64,000 nucleotides of DNA. It comes from Lachnospiraceae bacterium (lineage in GTDB: Bacteria; Bacillota; Clostridia; Lachnospirales; Lachnospiraceae). Shown here piece by piece: positions 45,538 through 53,681 of the stretch (positions are counted from its first letter, which is position 1; each line of letters starts with the position of its first letter). The stretch lies in contig JAJQBC010000069.1 of the NCBI GenBank assembly GCA_021203465.1, positions 62,001 through 126,000 on the forward strand, read 5' to 3'. Made by a program: the position numbers and the translations under genes. The notes below the pieces were generated by a model. That model saw nothing but the letters and a program-made list of their open reading frames with translations. It was not told where the DNA came from and made no database searches.

Positions 45538-46422
45538 TTAATGATACCTCCTCTTCTCCCGCTCACACAGCTCTTCATAAAAATCCAGATAGCTGTCATA
45601 GCGCCTTCTGTGGATTTTACCGGCCTCCACTGCCGCCTTTACCGCACAGCCGGGTTCCTGCACATGCGCACAGCCGGGAAAGCGGCATTTATTTTCATAA
45701 GGGGCGAACTCCGGGAAATCGTAGCGGAGTTCTTCCTTCTCCTCCTCCATCAGGTCGAGGGAACTGAAACCCGGCGTATCAAAGAGGTAGCTGTCCTTCT
45801 GAATCCGGTACAGCTCACTGTGACGCGTCGTATGCTTTCCGCGCTCAAGTTTTCCGCTGATCTGGCCGGTCTGGCTATCTGCCTCCGGGATCAGCAAATT
45901 GGTCAGCGTCGACTTTCCCACGCCGGAGGGTCCCGCCAGCGCGGTCGTCTGATCCAGAAGCATTTTTCTCAGTTCCTGAGCGCCCTCTCCCGTTTTTGCA
46001 CTGACGAATACAAGAGGGCTGCCGCTTCCCGCATAGATCCGGCGCAGCTCCTCCTGATCCTCCTGTGCCTCGTCCAGCTTGTTAAAACAGATGATCGAGG
46101 GAAGCTCTTTCTGCCGCATCATAACCAGAAAGCGATCCAGCAGCCCCAGATTCGGCTTCGGTTTCGACAGGGCGAAAACGATCAGCGCCTGGCTGAGATT
46201 TGCAACTGCGGGCCGGATCAGTTCACTGCTCCGCGGCAGGATCTCTTCGACATTTCCACTGTGCTCTGACTCATCCAGCGCCTGTATCTCCACCATATCC
46301 CCGACCAGAGGCTTTAAGCCCCGGTTTCGGAATATCCCCTTTGCCCTGCACTCATATACGCCGCGTCCTTCTACATAGACATAATAGAAACCCGCGATCC
46401 CTTTGATAATTCTTCCTCTCAT
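45538..46422 (-). CDS. rsgA: Ribosome small-subunit maturation GTPase A
   Basis: A 294-residue circularly permuted GTPase. An OB-fold comes first (RIIKGIAGFYYVYVEGRGVY), then the GTPase motifs in permuted order: G4 as CFNKLDEA, G1 as GPSGVGKSTLTNLL, and G3 as DTPGFSSLDL. The C-terminal zinc site has the pattern C-x5-C-x-H-x5-C (NKCRFPGCAHVQEPGCAV). It checks 30S decoding-site maturation. The ATG overlaps the kinase stop by one base (TGATG). Confidence 0.97.
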   Translation of the reverse strand: MRGRIIKGIAGFYYVYVEGRGVYECRAKGIFRNRGLKPLVGDMVEIQALDESEHSGNVEEILPRSSELIRPAVANLSQALIVFALSKPKPNLGLLDRFLVMMRQKELPSIICFNKLDEAQEDQEELRRIYAGSGSPLVFVSAKTGEGAQELRKMLLDQTTALAGPSGVGKSTLTNLLIPEADSQTGQISGKLERGKHTTRHSELYRIQKDSYLFDTPGFSSLDLMEEEKEELRYDFPEFAPYENKCRFPGCAHVQEPGCAVKAAVEAGKIHRRRYDSYLDFYEELCEREKRRYH

Positions 46423-48464
46423 CAGGCTGATGGTCCCAGGCTGACATAGATCGTCACTTCGCCATCATAGTCCACCGTGCTGCTGGGACTGAAACGCGTC
46501 ACGTAGCCCGCTCCCACGGAGCTGCTGTATTCCGTCGCCTGCGTGATCGTACCCGTAAACCCGGCATTCCGAAGAGCGGTCACCGCCGAATCATAGGTCA
46601 TGTTTACCACAACAGACGGAATCGTAATGGCCTGTTTTCCAAGGCTGACTGTGATCGTGACCGTGCTCCCAACCGCTACGCTGCTGCCCCGATCCGGATC
46701 GGTACTGATGACCAGTCCGCTGCGAATGTCGTCCGAATAAGCCTCCGTCACCGAAACCTTAAATCCGTCAGCCTCAAGCTCAGATGTTGCTCTCGCCTGC
46801 TCATGTCCGATCACGTCCGTCACCATCGCTGTCTGCGGACCGCTGCTGATGACCAGATCAACGGATGTACCCTTTTCCACGGAAGAGTTGGCCTCCACGC
46901 TCTGACTGATTACCAGCCCTTCCTCCACGGTATCGCTGCTGCTCTCTGACACCGTGCCGACTGTCAGGCCTGCAGCCGTCAGCGCGCTGCGCGCAGTAGA
47001 CTCATCCTTTTCCAGCACGTTCGGCACCGTTACCGTAGTCTCTTCTTCTTCTTCCTCCTCAGATGTCGCTGTAGAAGAGTCCGCGCCGCTCGATGTTATT
47101 ACCTCCACGGAGCTTCCTACCTCCACACGGCTGCCTTCCTCCACGCTCTGGTTGATAATCTGCCCGGACGCGTACTCGGAGGACGCCTCGCTGCCTTTCA
47201 GCGTGATACTCAGACCCAGCTCCTCCAGCTCGATCTTCGCCTCCGTCACCGTCATTCCGAGAAGGCTGGGCATCTCCACCGTGTTGGCCGAGGAACTCTC
47301 CTCCTCTTCATCTTCCAGACTTTCCTCCGTCTGCGTGCCTTCCGAGTCAGAGCTGCTGCCGGAACCAAGTCCAAAAAGTCTGGATACCAATAGGAAGACA
47401 ATCACCACAATAATGATAGCGAGCACAATGCCTGCCGCGGTCATCGCCTTCTCCACCGCCGGGCTCAGGCGCTCATCCTCATCGTCGTCGTCCTCATCAT
47501 CATCCTCATCGTCATCCTCTTCTTCTTCGTCCATTTTATGACGCACAGCTCTTCTTACATCCTTCACCTGAGCGGTCGTGTCCTTCGTCACTATCACCGT
47601 TCTGGCCTGATCATCCGGATTGATCATCTTCACAAAATCGCCGTCCGGATCCATCAGGGACTGCTTCAAATCGGCAATCAGGTCGCCGATGTCCTGATAT
47701 CTGCGATCCGGGCTCTTCTCTGTCGTCTTTTTAATGATCTGGGAAAGACTATAGGGAAGATTCTTGCAGTAGATCTCCGGCGGGACCATCTCCTCCTGCA
47801 GATGCTTGACCGCGATCGTCACCGCCGAATCCCCGTCAAAAGGCACCCGGCCCGTCACCATCTCATAGAGCACGATACCGAGTGAGTAAATATCGCTTCT
47901 GTGATCCACATAACCTCCCCTGGCCTGTTCCGGAGAAGAATAGTGCACGGAACCCATCGCATTCGAGGTCGTCGTCTGTGAGGTGGTCGCCTTGGCGATG
48001 CCAAAGTCCGTCACCTTCACCTTGCCCTCCCGGGATATGATAATGTTCTGCGGTTTGATATCACGATGGACAATCTGGTTGTTGTGCGCGACCTCAAGCC
48101 CCGCGGACACCTGAATCGCGATGCTGGTGGCCTCCTTGATCGTGAGGCTTCCCTTCCGCTCGATATAGTTTTTGAGTGTGATGCCCTCGACCAGCTCCAT
48201 GACAATATAGTAAATCCCGTTTTCGTCGCCGACGTCGTAGACATTCACGATATTCGGATGCGCGAGCCGCGCCGCGGACTGCGCCTCCTCCTTAAACTTC
48301 CTCACGAAAGCGTCATTGCCGCGAAATTCCTCCTTCAGGATCTTGACTGCAATATAACGGTTGAGTTTGTGGTCCTTGCCCTTATAGACCTCCGCCATGC
48401 CGCCAACTCCAATTTTTTCCAGAATCTCATAGCGGTCTCCCACAATCGTTCCGATTTTAATCAT
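46422..48464 (-). CDS. prkC: PASTA-domain serine/threonine protein kinase
   Basis: A 680-residue membrane kinase. The kinase domain (about 10-270) has GVGGMAEVYKG, the catalytic HRDIKPQNII and DFGIAK. The juxtamembrane region contains a run of about 20 acidic residues (EEEEDDDEDDDEDDDDEDE), then one transmembrane helix (about 345-367, GIVLAIIIVVIVFLLVSRLF). Four extracellular PASTA domains follow, each binding peptidoglycan or beta-lactam-like ligands in known members. They begin near VEMPSLLGMTV, VTVPNVLEKDE, AMVTDVIGHEQ and ITIPSVVVNMT. It senses cell-wall fragments in growth and spore germination. It is paired with the phosphatase gene just upstream. Confidence 0.96.
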   Translation of the reverse strand: MIKIGTIVGDRYEILEKIGVGGMAEVYKGKDHKLNRYIAVKILKEEFRGNDAFVRKFKEEAQSAARLAHPNIVNVYDVGDENGIYYIVMELVEGITLKNYIERKGSLTIKEATSIAIQVSAGLEVAHNNQIVHRDIKPQNIIISREGKVKVTDFGIAKATTSQTTTSNAMGSVHYSSPEQARGGYVDHRSDIYSLGIVLYEMVTGRVPFDGDSAVTIAVKHLQEEMVPPEIYCKNLPYSLSQIIKKTTEKSPDRRYQDIGDLIADLKQSLMDPDGDFVKMINPDDQARTVIVTKDTTAQVKDVRRAVRHKMDEEEEDDDEDDDEDDDDEDERLSPAVEKAMTAAGIVLAIIIVVIVFLLVSRLFGLGSGSSSDSEGTQTEESLEDEEEESSSANTVEMPSLLGMTVTEAKIELEELGLSITLKGSEASSEYASGQIINQSVEEGSRVEVGSSVEVITSSGADSSTATSEEEEEEETTVTVPNVLEKDESTARSALTAAGLTVGTVSESSSDTVEEGLVISQSVEANSSVEKGTSVDLVISSGPQTAMVTDVIGHEQARATSELEADGFKVSVTEAYSDDIRSGLVISTDPDRGSSVAVGSTVTITVSLGKQAITIPSVVVNMTYDSAVTALRNAGFTGTITQATEYSSSVGAGYVTRFSPSSTVDYDGEVTIYVSLGPSA
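47461..47535 (-). repeat. Trinucleotide-rich tract encoding the acidic juxtamembrane run of PrkC
   Basis: The coding strand is a near-continuous GAY/GAR repeat (Asp/Glu codons). Such tracts may expand or contract by slippage without changing frame. Confidence 0.7.
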
Positions 48465-48479
48465 AATTTTACCTCACTG

Positions 48480-49208
48480 CTATTCTACTTCTGCCAGCAC
48501 TACCGCAATATTATCCAGGCCGCCGTTTCTGTTCGCCTGCAGGATCAGCTCGCTGCCGATCTCGGACAATGAGCGCTCCTGACTGATGATCCGGCAGAGT
48601 TCCGTATCCTCCACCATATTGCTCAGGCCATCGGAGCAAAGCAGATATTTATTTCCATGCGCTGCCTCAAGGAAGTACAGATCCGGCTGAATGTCGCCCT
48701 GTATTCCCAGCGCTTTTGTGATAATATTTTTGTCGGGATGCTTCCTCGCGCTTTCCGGGCTGAGCTCCCCTTTTCGCACAAGCTCTGCCACATAAGAGTG
48801 ATCCTCTGATATCTGGCGGATACTGTCACCGGCAATCTCGTAGATCCGGCTGTCACCGACATTCGCCGCGATTGCCTCCTCACCTGCAACCGTGAGCATC
48901 ACAAGTGTCGTACCCATACCCTCATAATCCTCACACTCGCAGGACTTCTCAAAAATTCGATGGTTCGCATAGCGCACCGCCTTCTGAAGAATCAGCGCCG
49001 GACGGGTATCCATACTTTTCTGCGCCGCTTCGATAACGCTCTCCACCGCCAGAGAAGATGCGATCTCCCCGGCCCGGTGGCCGCCCATGCCATCCGCCAC
49101 GATATAGAGATTCGGAAGATTCCCCACCGGAGCATCCGAGGCGTACACATAATCCTGATTGATCTTTCTCGCCCTTCCCACGTCTGTCATTGCAACTGAT
49201 GCATGCAC
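48480..49208 (-). CDS. prpC: PP2C-family protein serine/threonine phosphatase
   Basis: A 242-residue metal-dependent phosphatase that reverses PrkC phosphorylation. The family motifs are TDVGRARKINQDYVYA, the metal Asp in VADGMGGHRAGEIAS, MGTTLVMLTV, ANVGDSRIYEIA and LLCSDGLSNMV, with GGLDNIAVVL at the end. GTG at 49208 follows GTGAGGTGAAGAAAGC; ATG at 49190 (MTDVGRARK) is the alternative. Gene order rlmN-prpC-prkC-rsgA is the classical Firmicutes arrangement. Confidence 0.96.
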   Translation of the reverse strand: MHASVAMTDVGRARKINQDYVYASDAPVGNLPNLYIVADGMGGHRAGEIASSLAVESVIEAAQKSMDTRPALILQKAVRYANHRIFEKSCECEDYEGMGTTLVMLTVAGEEAIAANVGDSRIYEIAGDSIRQISEDHSYVAELVRKGELSPESARKHPDKNIITKALGIQGDIQPDLYFLEAAHGNKYLLCSDGLSNMVEDTELCRIISQERSLSEIGSELILQANRNGGLDNIAVVLAEVE

Positions 49209-49220
49209 GCTTTCTTCACC

Positions 49221-50249
49221 TCACTTCTCAAGATATCGTCTTCTGAGCTGGCCGCAGGCACCATCGATATCCCGACCCATTTCTCTTCTTATAGTAACAT
49301 GTTTCCCTGATTTTTCAAGAATTTCTTTGAAATTCAAGACTATCCCGCGTTCCGGCCCTGCAAGTCCCCGCTCTGCGACCGGGTTAACCGGGATCAAATT
49401 GATGTGGCAATTCATGTCTCCCAGCAGCGACGCGAGCGCCCGGGCATCCTCCGGCGCATCGTTTACGCCGCCGACCAGACTGTACTCGAAGGTAACCCGC
49501 CGCCCCGTCTTCTCAAAATAATAACGACAGGCATCCAGCACCTCCGGAAGCTCATAGCGCTTTGCGATCGGCATCAGCTGAAGCCGCTTCTCCTGCGATG
49601 GGGCATGAAGCGAGAGCGCCAGCGTAATCTGAAGTTCTTCATCCGCCAGCCTGTACATCATCGGCACAATGCCACAGGTCGACACCGTCACATTTCGCTG
49701 GCTGATATGCAGCCCGCCCTCCGCGGTAAGAAGCTCGATAAAACGCAGCAATGCATCGTAGTTGTCGAGCGGCTCCCCACTTCCCATGACGACGACACTG
49801 TGGACGCGCTCTTTCGACCACTTCTGAATCTGATAGACCTGATCCAGGATTTCAGAAGCCCGCAGATTCCGCGAGAGGCCGCCCAGCGTTGATGCGCAGA
49901 AACGGCAGCCCATCCGGCAGCCTGCCTGTGAGGAAACGCAGACAGAATTCCCGTAATGATAGCGCATCAATACGCTCTCAATCACATTGCCGTCGAAGAG
50001 ACGGAACAAAAATTTACTGGTGCCGTCCTGCTTCGAGGTCTGCACCTCCAGAAGCTCCAAAGAAACTAATTCATACTCCGCACGTAGTCTCTCCCTCAGG
50101 TTCTTCGATAGATTGCTCATCTCATCGAAGTCCTCCGCCAGCTTTTCGTGAAGCCAGCTGTAGATCTGCCCCGCGCGGAACTTTTTTTCTCCGATTTTTT
50201 CCATTTCCGCCTGCAGCTCAGCAAGCGTCAGGGACTTGATATCCATCAT
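49221..50249 (-). CDS. rlmN: Dual-specificity 23S rRNA/tRNA adenine-C2 methyltransferase RlmN
   Basis: A 342-residue radical-SAM enzyme that methylates A2503 of 23S rRNA and A37 of tRNAs. The cluster motif CRMGCRFCAS (CxxxCxxC) is intact, preceded by VCVSSQAGC. VMGSGEPLDNYD and the C-terminal GACGQL carrying the methyl-accepting Cys region are present. The start overlaps the rsmB stop (ATGATGG). The conserved operon position supports the call. Confidence 0.97.
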   Translation of the reverse strand: MMDIKSLTLAELQAEMEKIGEKKFRAGQIYSWLHEKLAEDFDEMSNLSKNLRERLRAEYELVSLELLEVQTSKQDGTSKFLFRLFDGNVIESVLMRYHYGNSVCVSSQAGCRMGCRFCASTLGGLSRNLRASEILDQVYQIQKWSKERVHSVVVMGSGEPLDNYDALLRFIELLTAEGGLHISQRNVTVSTCGIVPMMYRLADEELQITLALSLHAPSQEKRLQLMPIAKRYELPEVLDACRYYFEKTGRRVTFEYSLVGGVNDAPEDARALASLLGDMNCHINLIPVNPVAERGLAGPERGIVLNFKEILEKSGKHVTIRREMGRDIDGACGQLRRRYLEK

Positions 50250-51529
50250 TCAGTTTTCCTCCTGAATTTCGCGATGAAGAAACCATCCCAGGGATCGATC
50301 CCCGGCAGCATCTTCTTCTGCTCCTCCAGAACAAATGGATAATGCCCGAGTATCCACTCCACATTTCCCTCGTTTTCTTCCCAATGTACGGTGCAGGTAC
50401 TATAGAGCAGCGTTCCGCCCGGCTTCACATAGCGCCAAGAAGCGTCCAGTATCCGTCTTTGCAACTGCACCAATTCGTCCTGCTGTGCAGGCGTCATCCG
50501 ATACTTGAGATCGTGTTTTTTGTTCAGGACGCCGAGTCCTGAGCAGGGGAGATCGGCCAGCACAACATCCGCTTTCTCAAAAGATTCCTCATCCGAAATG
50601 GTCGCATCCTTGCACAGCGCATGAATATTTTTAAGCTGTGACCGCTGGATATTCTCGCGGATCAGCTCTATCTTCTCCTCCGTCAGGTCGCGCGCCTCGA
50701 CCATGCCCGTACCGCCGAGCAGCTCCGCCAGATGCAGGCTTTTCCCGCCCGGCGCGGCGCAGAGATCAATACAATAATCTCCCGGACACGGCGCAGCCAT
50801 GAGCGCCGCCTGCATCGAACTGACATCCTGCACCTGAAAAAGCCCCTCGTGAAAGGAGGGCAGCGCACGCAGATAATCGTAGCCCGAGATTGCAAGCGCC
50901 GGAGCCGTTCCCTCGACCTCGTGCGCTTCCGCGCCCTCCGCTTCCAGACGTTCTTTCAACTTCTCTCTGGTGATTTTTAAAAGATTGACGCAGATCGTCG
51001 TCGGCTTCTTCCGATACTGATCTTCCAGCATACGGGCTGCACGCTCCGCTCCGTATTCCCGCGTCCACTGCTCCACAATCCACCCCGGCGTGGAATAACG
51101 GATCGCGAGAGCTTCCGGCGGGGCTTCCGGCCTCCGGCGCGCGATATTCCGCAGGACGCCGTTGACAAAGCCGGTGAGGCCGGAGAATCCCTTTGCCCGC
51201 GCAAGCCGGACCGCCTCGGAGCAAACTGCGGCGTCCGGCACCTGATCCATGTACTTCAGCTGATAGACTGACAGCCGCAGGATGCCGCGGATCACCGGCT
51301 TCTGCTTTCGCACCGGTACTTTGGAGACCTGATCGATGATCCAGTCGAGCTCCAGCAGACGCTCGAGCGTGCCCTCACAGAGCCTTGTGGGGAAAGCCCG
51401 CTCCCGCTTTTCCAGATACTGATGGCGCTCCAGCATGCCGCGCAGGGCCGTATGAGCCATCGCCCCGCGCTCTGTCACCTCCAGAAGGTACTCGAGTGCG
51501 AGCAGTCTTATATTTACCTGTTCCGCCAC
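50246..51529 (-). CDS. rsmB: 16S rRNA (cytosine-C5) methyltransferase RsmB
   Basis: A 427-residue enzyme methylating C967 of 16S rRNA. The N-terminal NusB-like helical domain (to about 135) has DWIIDQVSKVPVRKQKPVIR. The methyltransferase core shows CIDLCAAPGGKSLHLAEL, VLADLPCSGLGVLNKK with catalytic Cys and the second Cys motif LLYSTCTVHWEENEG. The start is GTG at 51529 with AGGAG six bases upstream, 9 bp after the metallopeptidase stop and in the same frame as it. Confidence 0.96.
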   Translation of the reverse strand: MAEQVNIRLLALEYLLEVTERGAMAHTALRGMLERHQYLEKRERAFPTRLCEGTLERLLELDWIIDQVSKVPVRKQKPVIRGILRLSVYQLKYMDQVPDAAVCSEAVRLARAKGFSGLTGFVNGVLRNIARRRPEAPPEALAIRYSTPGWIVEQWTREYGAERAARMLEDQYRKKPTTICVNLLKITREKLKERLEAEGAEAHEVEGTAPALAISGYDYLRALPSFHEGLFQVQDVSSMQAALMAAPCPGDYCIDLCAAPGGKSLHLAELLGGTGMVEARDLTEEKIELIRENIQRSQLKNIHALCKDATISDEESFEKADVVLADLPCSGLGVLNKKHDLKYRMTPAQQDELVQLQRRILDASWRYVKPGGTLLYSTCTVHWEENEGNVEWILGHYPFVLEEQKKMLPGIDPWDGFFIAKFRRKTE

Positions 51530-51538
51530 GTTCCGCTC

Positions 51539-52231
51539 CTATCTCCGCCTTCTTCCGCCGCCAAAAAGGATCAACAGACGGAACATCGACAGGATCGACG
51601 CCGCGGCCGCGGCCACATAGGTCATCGCCGCAGCGGACAGCACCTTTCTCGTACCATAGAGCTCCTCTTCCGTGAGAATCCCGCTATCCCCGAGGATACG
51701 CACCGCGCGTTTCGACGCGTTGAACTCCACCGGCAATGTAATGAGCTGGAACACAACGCCAAAAAAGAAACAGAGAAGACCAATCTCAATCAACAAATAC
51801 GAACTCCCGAAGAGGATTCCGACCAGAATAATCGGAAGCGCGGCCTTCGTCCCGAAATTGGCGACCGGTACAAAGGTATTGCGAAGCTGCAGGGGCACAT
51901 AAGAACGGTCGTCCTGAATCGCATGTCCGCACTCGTGCGCCGCGATGCCGATCGCCGCCACGGATGTAGAACCGTAGACGCCATCAGACAGACGCAGCAC
52001 CTTATCTCGTGGGTCATAGTGGTCGGTCAGATTTCCACGAATGTACTCTACCTGCACGTCATAGATGCCGGCCCCCCGCAGAATGCGCTGCGCGGCCTCC
52101 GCTCCTGTGAGCCCGGAGTAACTGCGAACCTGCGAATATCTCCGATAGGTAGAATTCACCCGCGCAGACGCGCACAGGGACAGAATTGCCCCGATCAGTA
52201 CCAAAATATATGTGGGATCATAAAACAGCAC
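51539..52231 (-). CDS. YugP-like zinc metallopeptidase, membrane bound
   Basis: A 230-residue membrane protein. Residues about 1-20 form an anchor (LFYDPTYILVLIGAILSLC). The zinc motif HExxH is AAHECGHAIQDD near residue 105. Two more membrane helices follow (LPIILVGILFGSSYLLIEIG; LLCFFFGVVFQLITLPVEF), with NASKRAVRIL and an Arg-rich end. This matches the YugP/DUF2227-like neutral zinc metallopeptidases found beside fmt and rsmB in Clostridia, whose substrate is unknown. GTG at 52231 has AAGGAGGATTGAC upstream. It ends in TAG. Confidence 0.92.
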   Translation of the reverse strand: MLFYDPTYILVLIGAILSLCASARVNSTYRRYSQVRSYSGLTGAEAAQRILRGAGIYDVQVEYIRGNLTDHYDPRDKVLRLSDGVYGSTSVAAIGIAAHECGHAIQDDRSYVPLQLRNTFVPVANFGTKAALPIILVGILFGSSYLLIEIGLLCFFFGVVFQLITLPVEFNASKRAVRILGDSGILTEEELYGTRKVLSAAAMTYVAAAAASILSMFRLLILFGGGRRRR

Positions 52232-52232
52232 G

Positions 52233-53174
52233 TCAATCCTCCTTTTCCGCCGGGAGAATCATTCCCGGCTCGATCTTATATCCGCGCAGGAAGGCGGAAG
52301 TCTCCATCCTCGCCTTCCCCTCGAGCTGCAGTTCTGTGACTGAAAGGAGCCCCTCCCCGGTCTGTACCAGAATCGCGTCCTTTCTCAGCTCCATGATCTC
52401 GCCGCAGACGCCCTTTCGCGCACCATCCGGCAGCACATGGCATTTCCATATCTTCAGCGTCTTTCCGAAGAGCCGTGTATAAGCGCTCGGCCAAGGATTT
52501 AAAGCCCTCACGAGCCGTTCGATGCTCACAGCATTCTTCGTCCAGTCGATCTTTCCCATGCTCTTTTTCAACATGGAAGCGTAGGCGGTCGGAGACTCAC
52601 CCTGCTTCTCCGGGATGACCTCTCCCCGTGCAAGCCTGCCCAACGTCTCAGCGCAGAGCCTCGCCCCGGCCAAACTCAGCTTGTCGAAAAGGCTGCCGCC
52701 TGTCTCATCTGCATCCAGCGGCACGACGACCTTCGCGAGCATATCTCCGGTGTCGAGTCCTTCGTCCATCTGCATGATCGTGACGCCTGACTCCTTCTCT
52801 CCATTCACCAGAGCCCACTGGATCGGCGCGGCCCCGCGATATTTTGGCAAAAGCGACGCGTGGACATTGACGCAGCCATATTTCTTCATGTTCAGAATTT
52901 CTTTCGGAATGATCTGGCCAAAAGCGGCCACCACGATCACATTGGCCTCCGTCTGTTCCAGCGTTTCCGCTGCCTCGCGTACTTTCAGCGGCTGGATAAC
53001 CGGGATGCCAAGACGCTCCGCCGCTGCCTTCACCGGCGTCGGCTGCAGACTGTGCCCACGTCCCTTCGGACGGTCCGGCTGGCTCACGACGAGCACAACC
53101 TCATGCTCTGATCCCGCCAGCTCCTCCAGCGTGCCCACCGCGAAGTCCGGCGTCCCCATAAAAATAATCCGCAT
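52233..53174 (-). CDS. fmt: Methionyl-tRNA formyltransferase
   Basis: A 313-residue enzyme that formylates initiator Met-tRNA using 10-formyl-tetrahydrofolate. It opens MRIIFMGTPDFAVGTLEEL. The catalytic NVHASLLPKYRGAAPIQWAL region and the GVTIMQMDEGLDTGDML motif are present, followed by the C-terminal OB-like domain. The ATG at 53174 overlaps the def stop by 2-3 bases; the in-frame extension through the def gene is spurious. def and fmt act in opposite directions on the formyl group and are commonly linked. Confidence 0.97.
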   Translation of the reverse strand: MRIIFMGTPDFAVGTLEELAGSEHEVVLVVSQPDRPKGRGHSLQPTPVKAAAERLGIPVIQPLKVREAAETLEQTEANVIVVAAFGQIIPKEILNMKKYGCVNVHASLLPKYRGAAPIQWALVNGEKESGVTIMQMDEGLDTGDMLAKVVVPLDADETGGSLFDKLSLAGARLCAETLGRLARGEVIPEKQGESPTAYASMLKKSMGKIDWTKNAVSIERLVRALNPWPSAYTRLFGKTLKIWKCHVLPDGARKGVCGEIMELRKDAILVQTGEGLLSVTELQLEGKARMETSAFLRGYKIEPGMILPAEKED

Positions 53175-53175
53175 G

Positions 53176-53667
53176 CTAAGACTGTTCCTCCTCTTCTTCC
53201 TCGTCCTCCGCAGTGACATTGCGAAGTTCTCCCTCCACAAAATCCTTGTAGAGTTTTCCGTCCAGATGGTCGCACTCATGACAAATCGCACGCGCCAAAA
53301 GCTCCGTTCCCTCGAGCTCGTAGTACTCGCCATCCTCCCCCATGAACTGTACCGTCACCTCGTTCGGTCGGGTCACCGTGCCCGCCTTACCGGGAAGGCT
53401 GAGGCAGCCCTCGTCCCCGGTCTGCTCCCCTTCCGTCCTCGTGATCTTCGGATTAATCATGACAATCGGTCCCTCGCCGATATCGATCACGACAATCCGC
53501 TTCAGAATCCCGACCTGCGGCGCGGCGAGCCCCACGCCGTTTGCCCCGTACATCGTCTCCAGCATATCCTCAATCAATGTACGTACCCGCGGCGTCACCA
53601 CCGGCACCTCCCTGCTGATCTTTCTTAAGATCAGATCTCCGTCATATCTGATATTTCTGGTTGCCAT
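53176..53667 (-). CDS. def: Peptide deformylase
   Basis: A 163-residue Fe/Zn enzyme that removes the N-terminal formyl group from new proteins. Its three motifs are intact: GVGLAAPQVG, EGCLSLPG and HECDHLDG. The C-terminus is an acidic run of Glu ending EEEEEQS. ATG at 53667 has AGGAGGAAGAG upstream, 14 bp after the priA stop. It ends in TAG. Confidence 0.97.
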   Translation of the reverse strand: MATRNIRYDGDLILRKISREVPVVTPRVRTLIEDMLETMYGANGVGLAAPQVGILKRIVVIDIGEGPIVMINPKITRTEGEQTGDEGCLSLPGKAGTVTRPNEVTVQFMGEDGEYYELEGTELLARAICHECDHLDGKLYKDFVEGELRNVTAEDEEEEEEQS

Positions 53668-53681
53668 CTCTTCCTCCTGCA

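Noticed and set aside
52233-53333. Upstream-extended fmt reading frame
   Set aside because: The extra residues run through def in another frame; the conserved MRIIFMGTPDFAV start at 53174 is clear.
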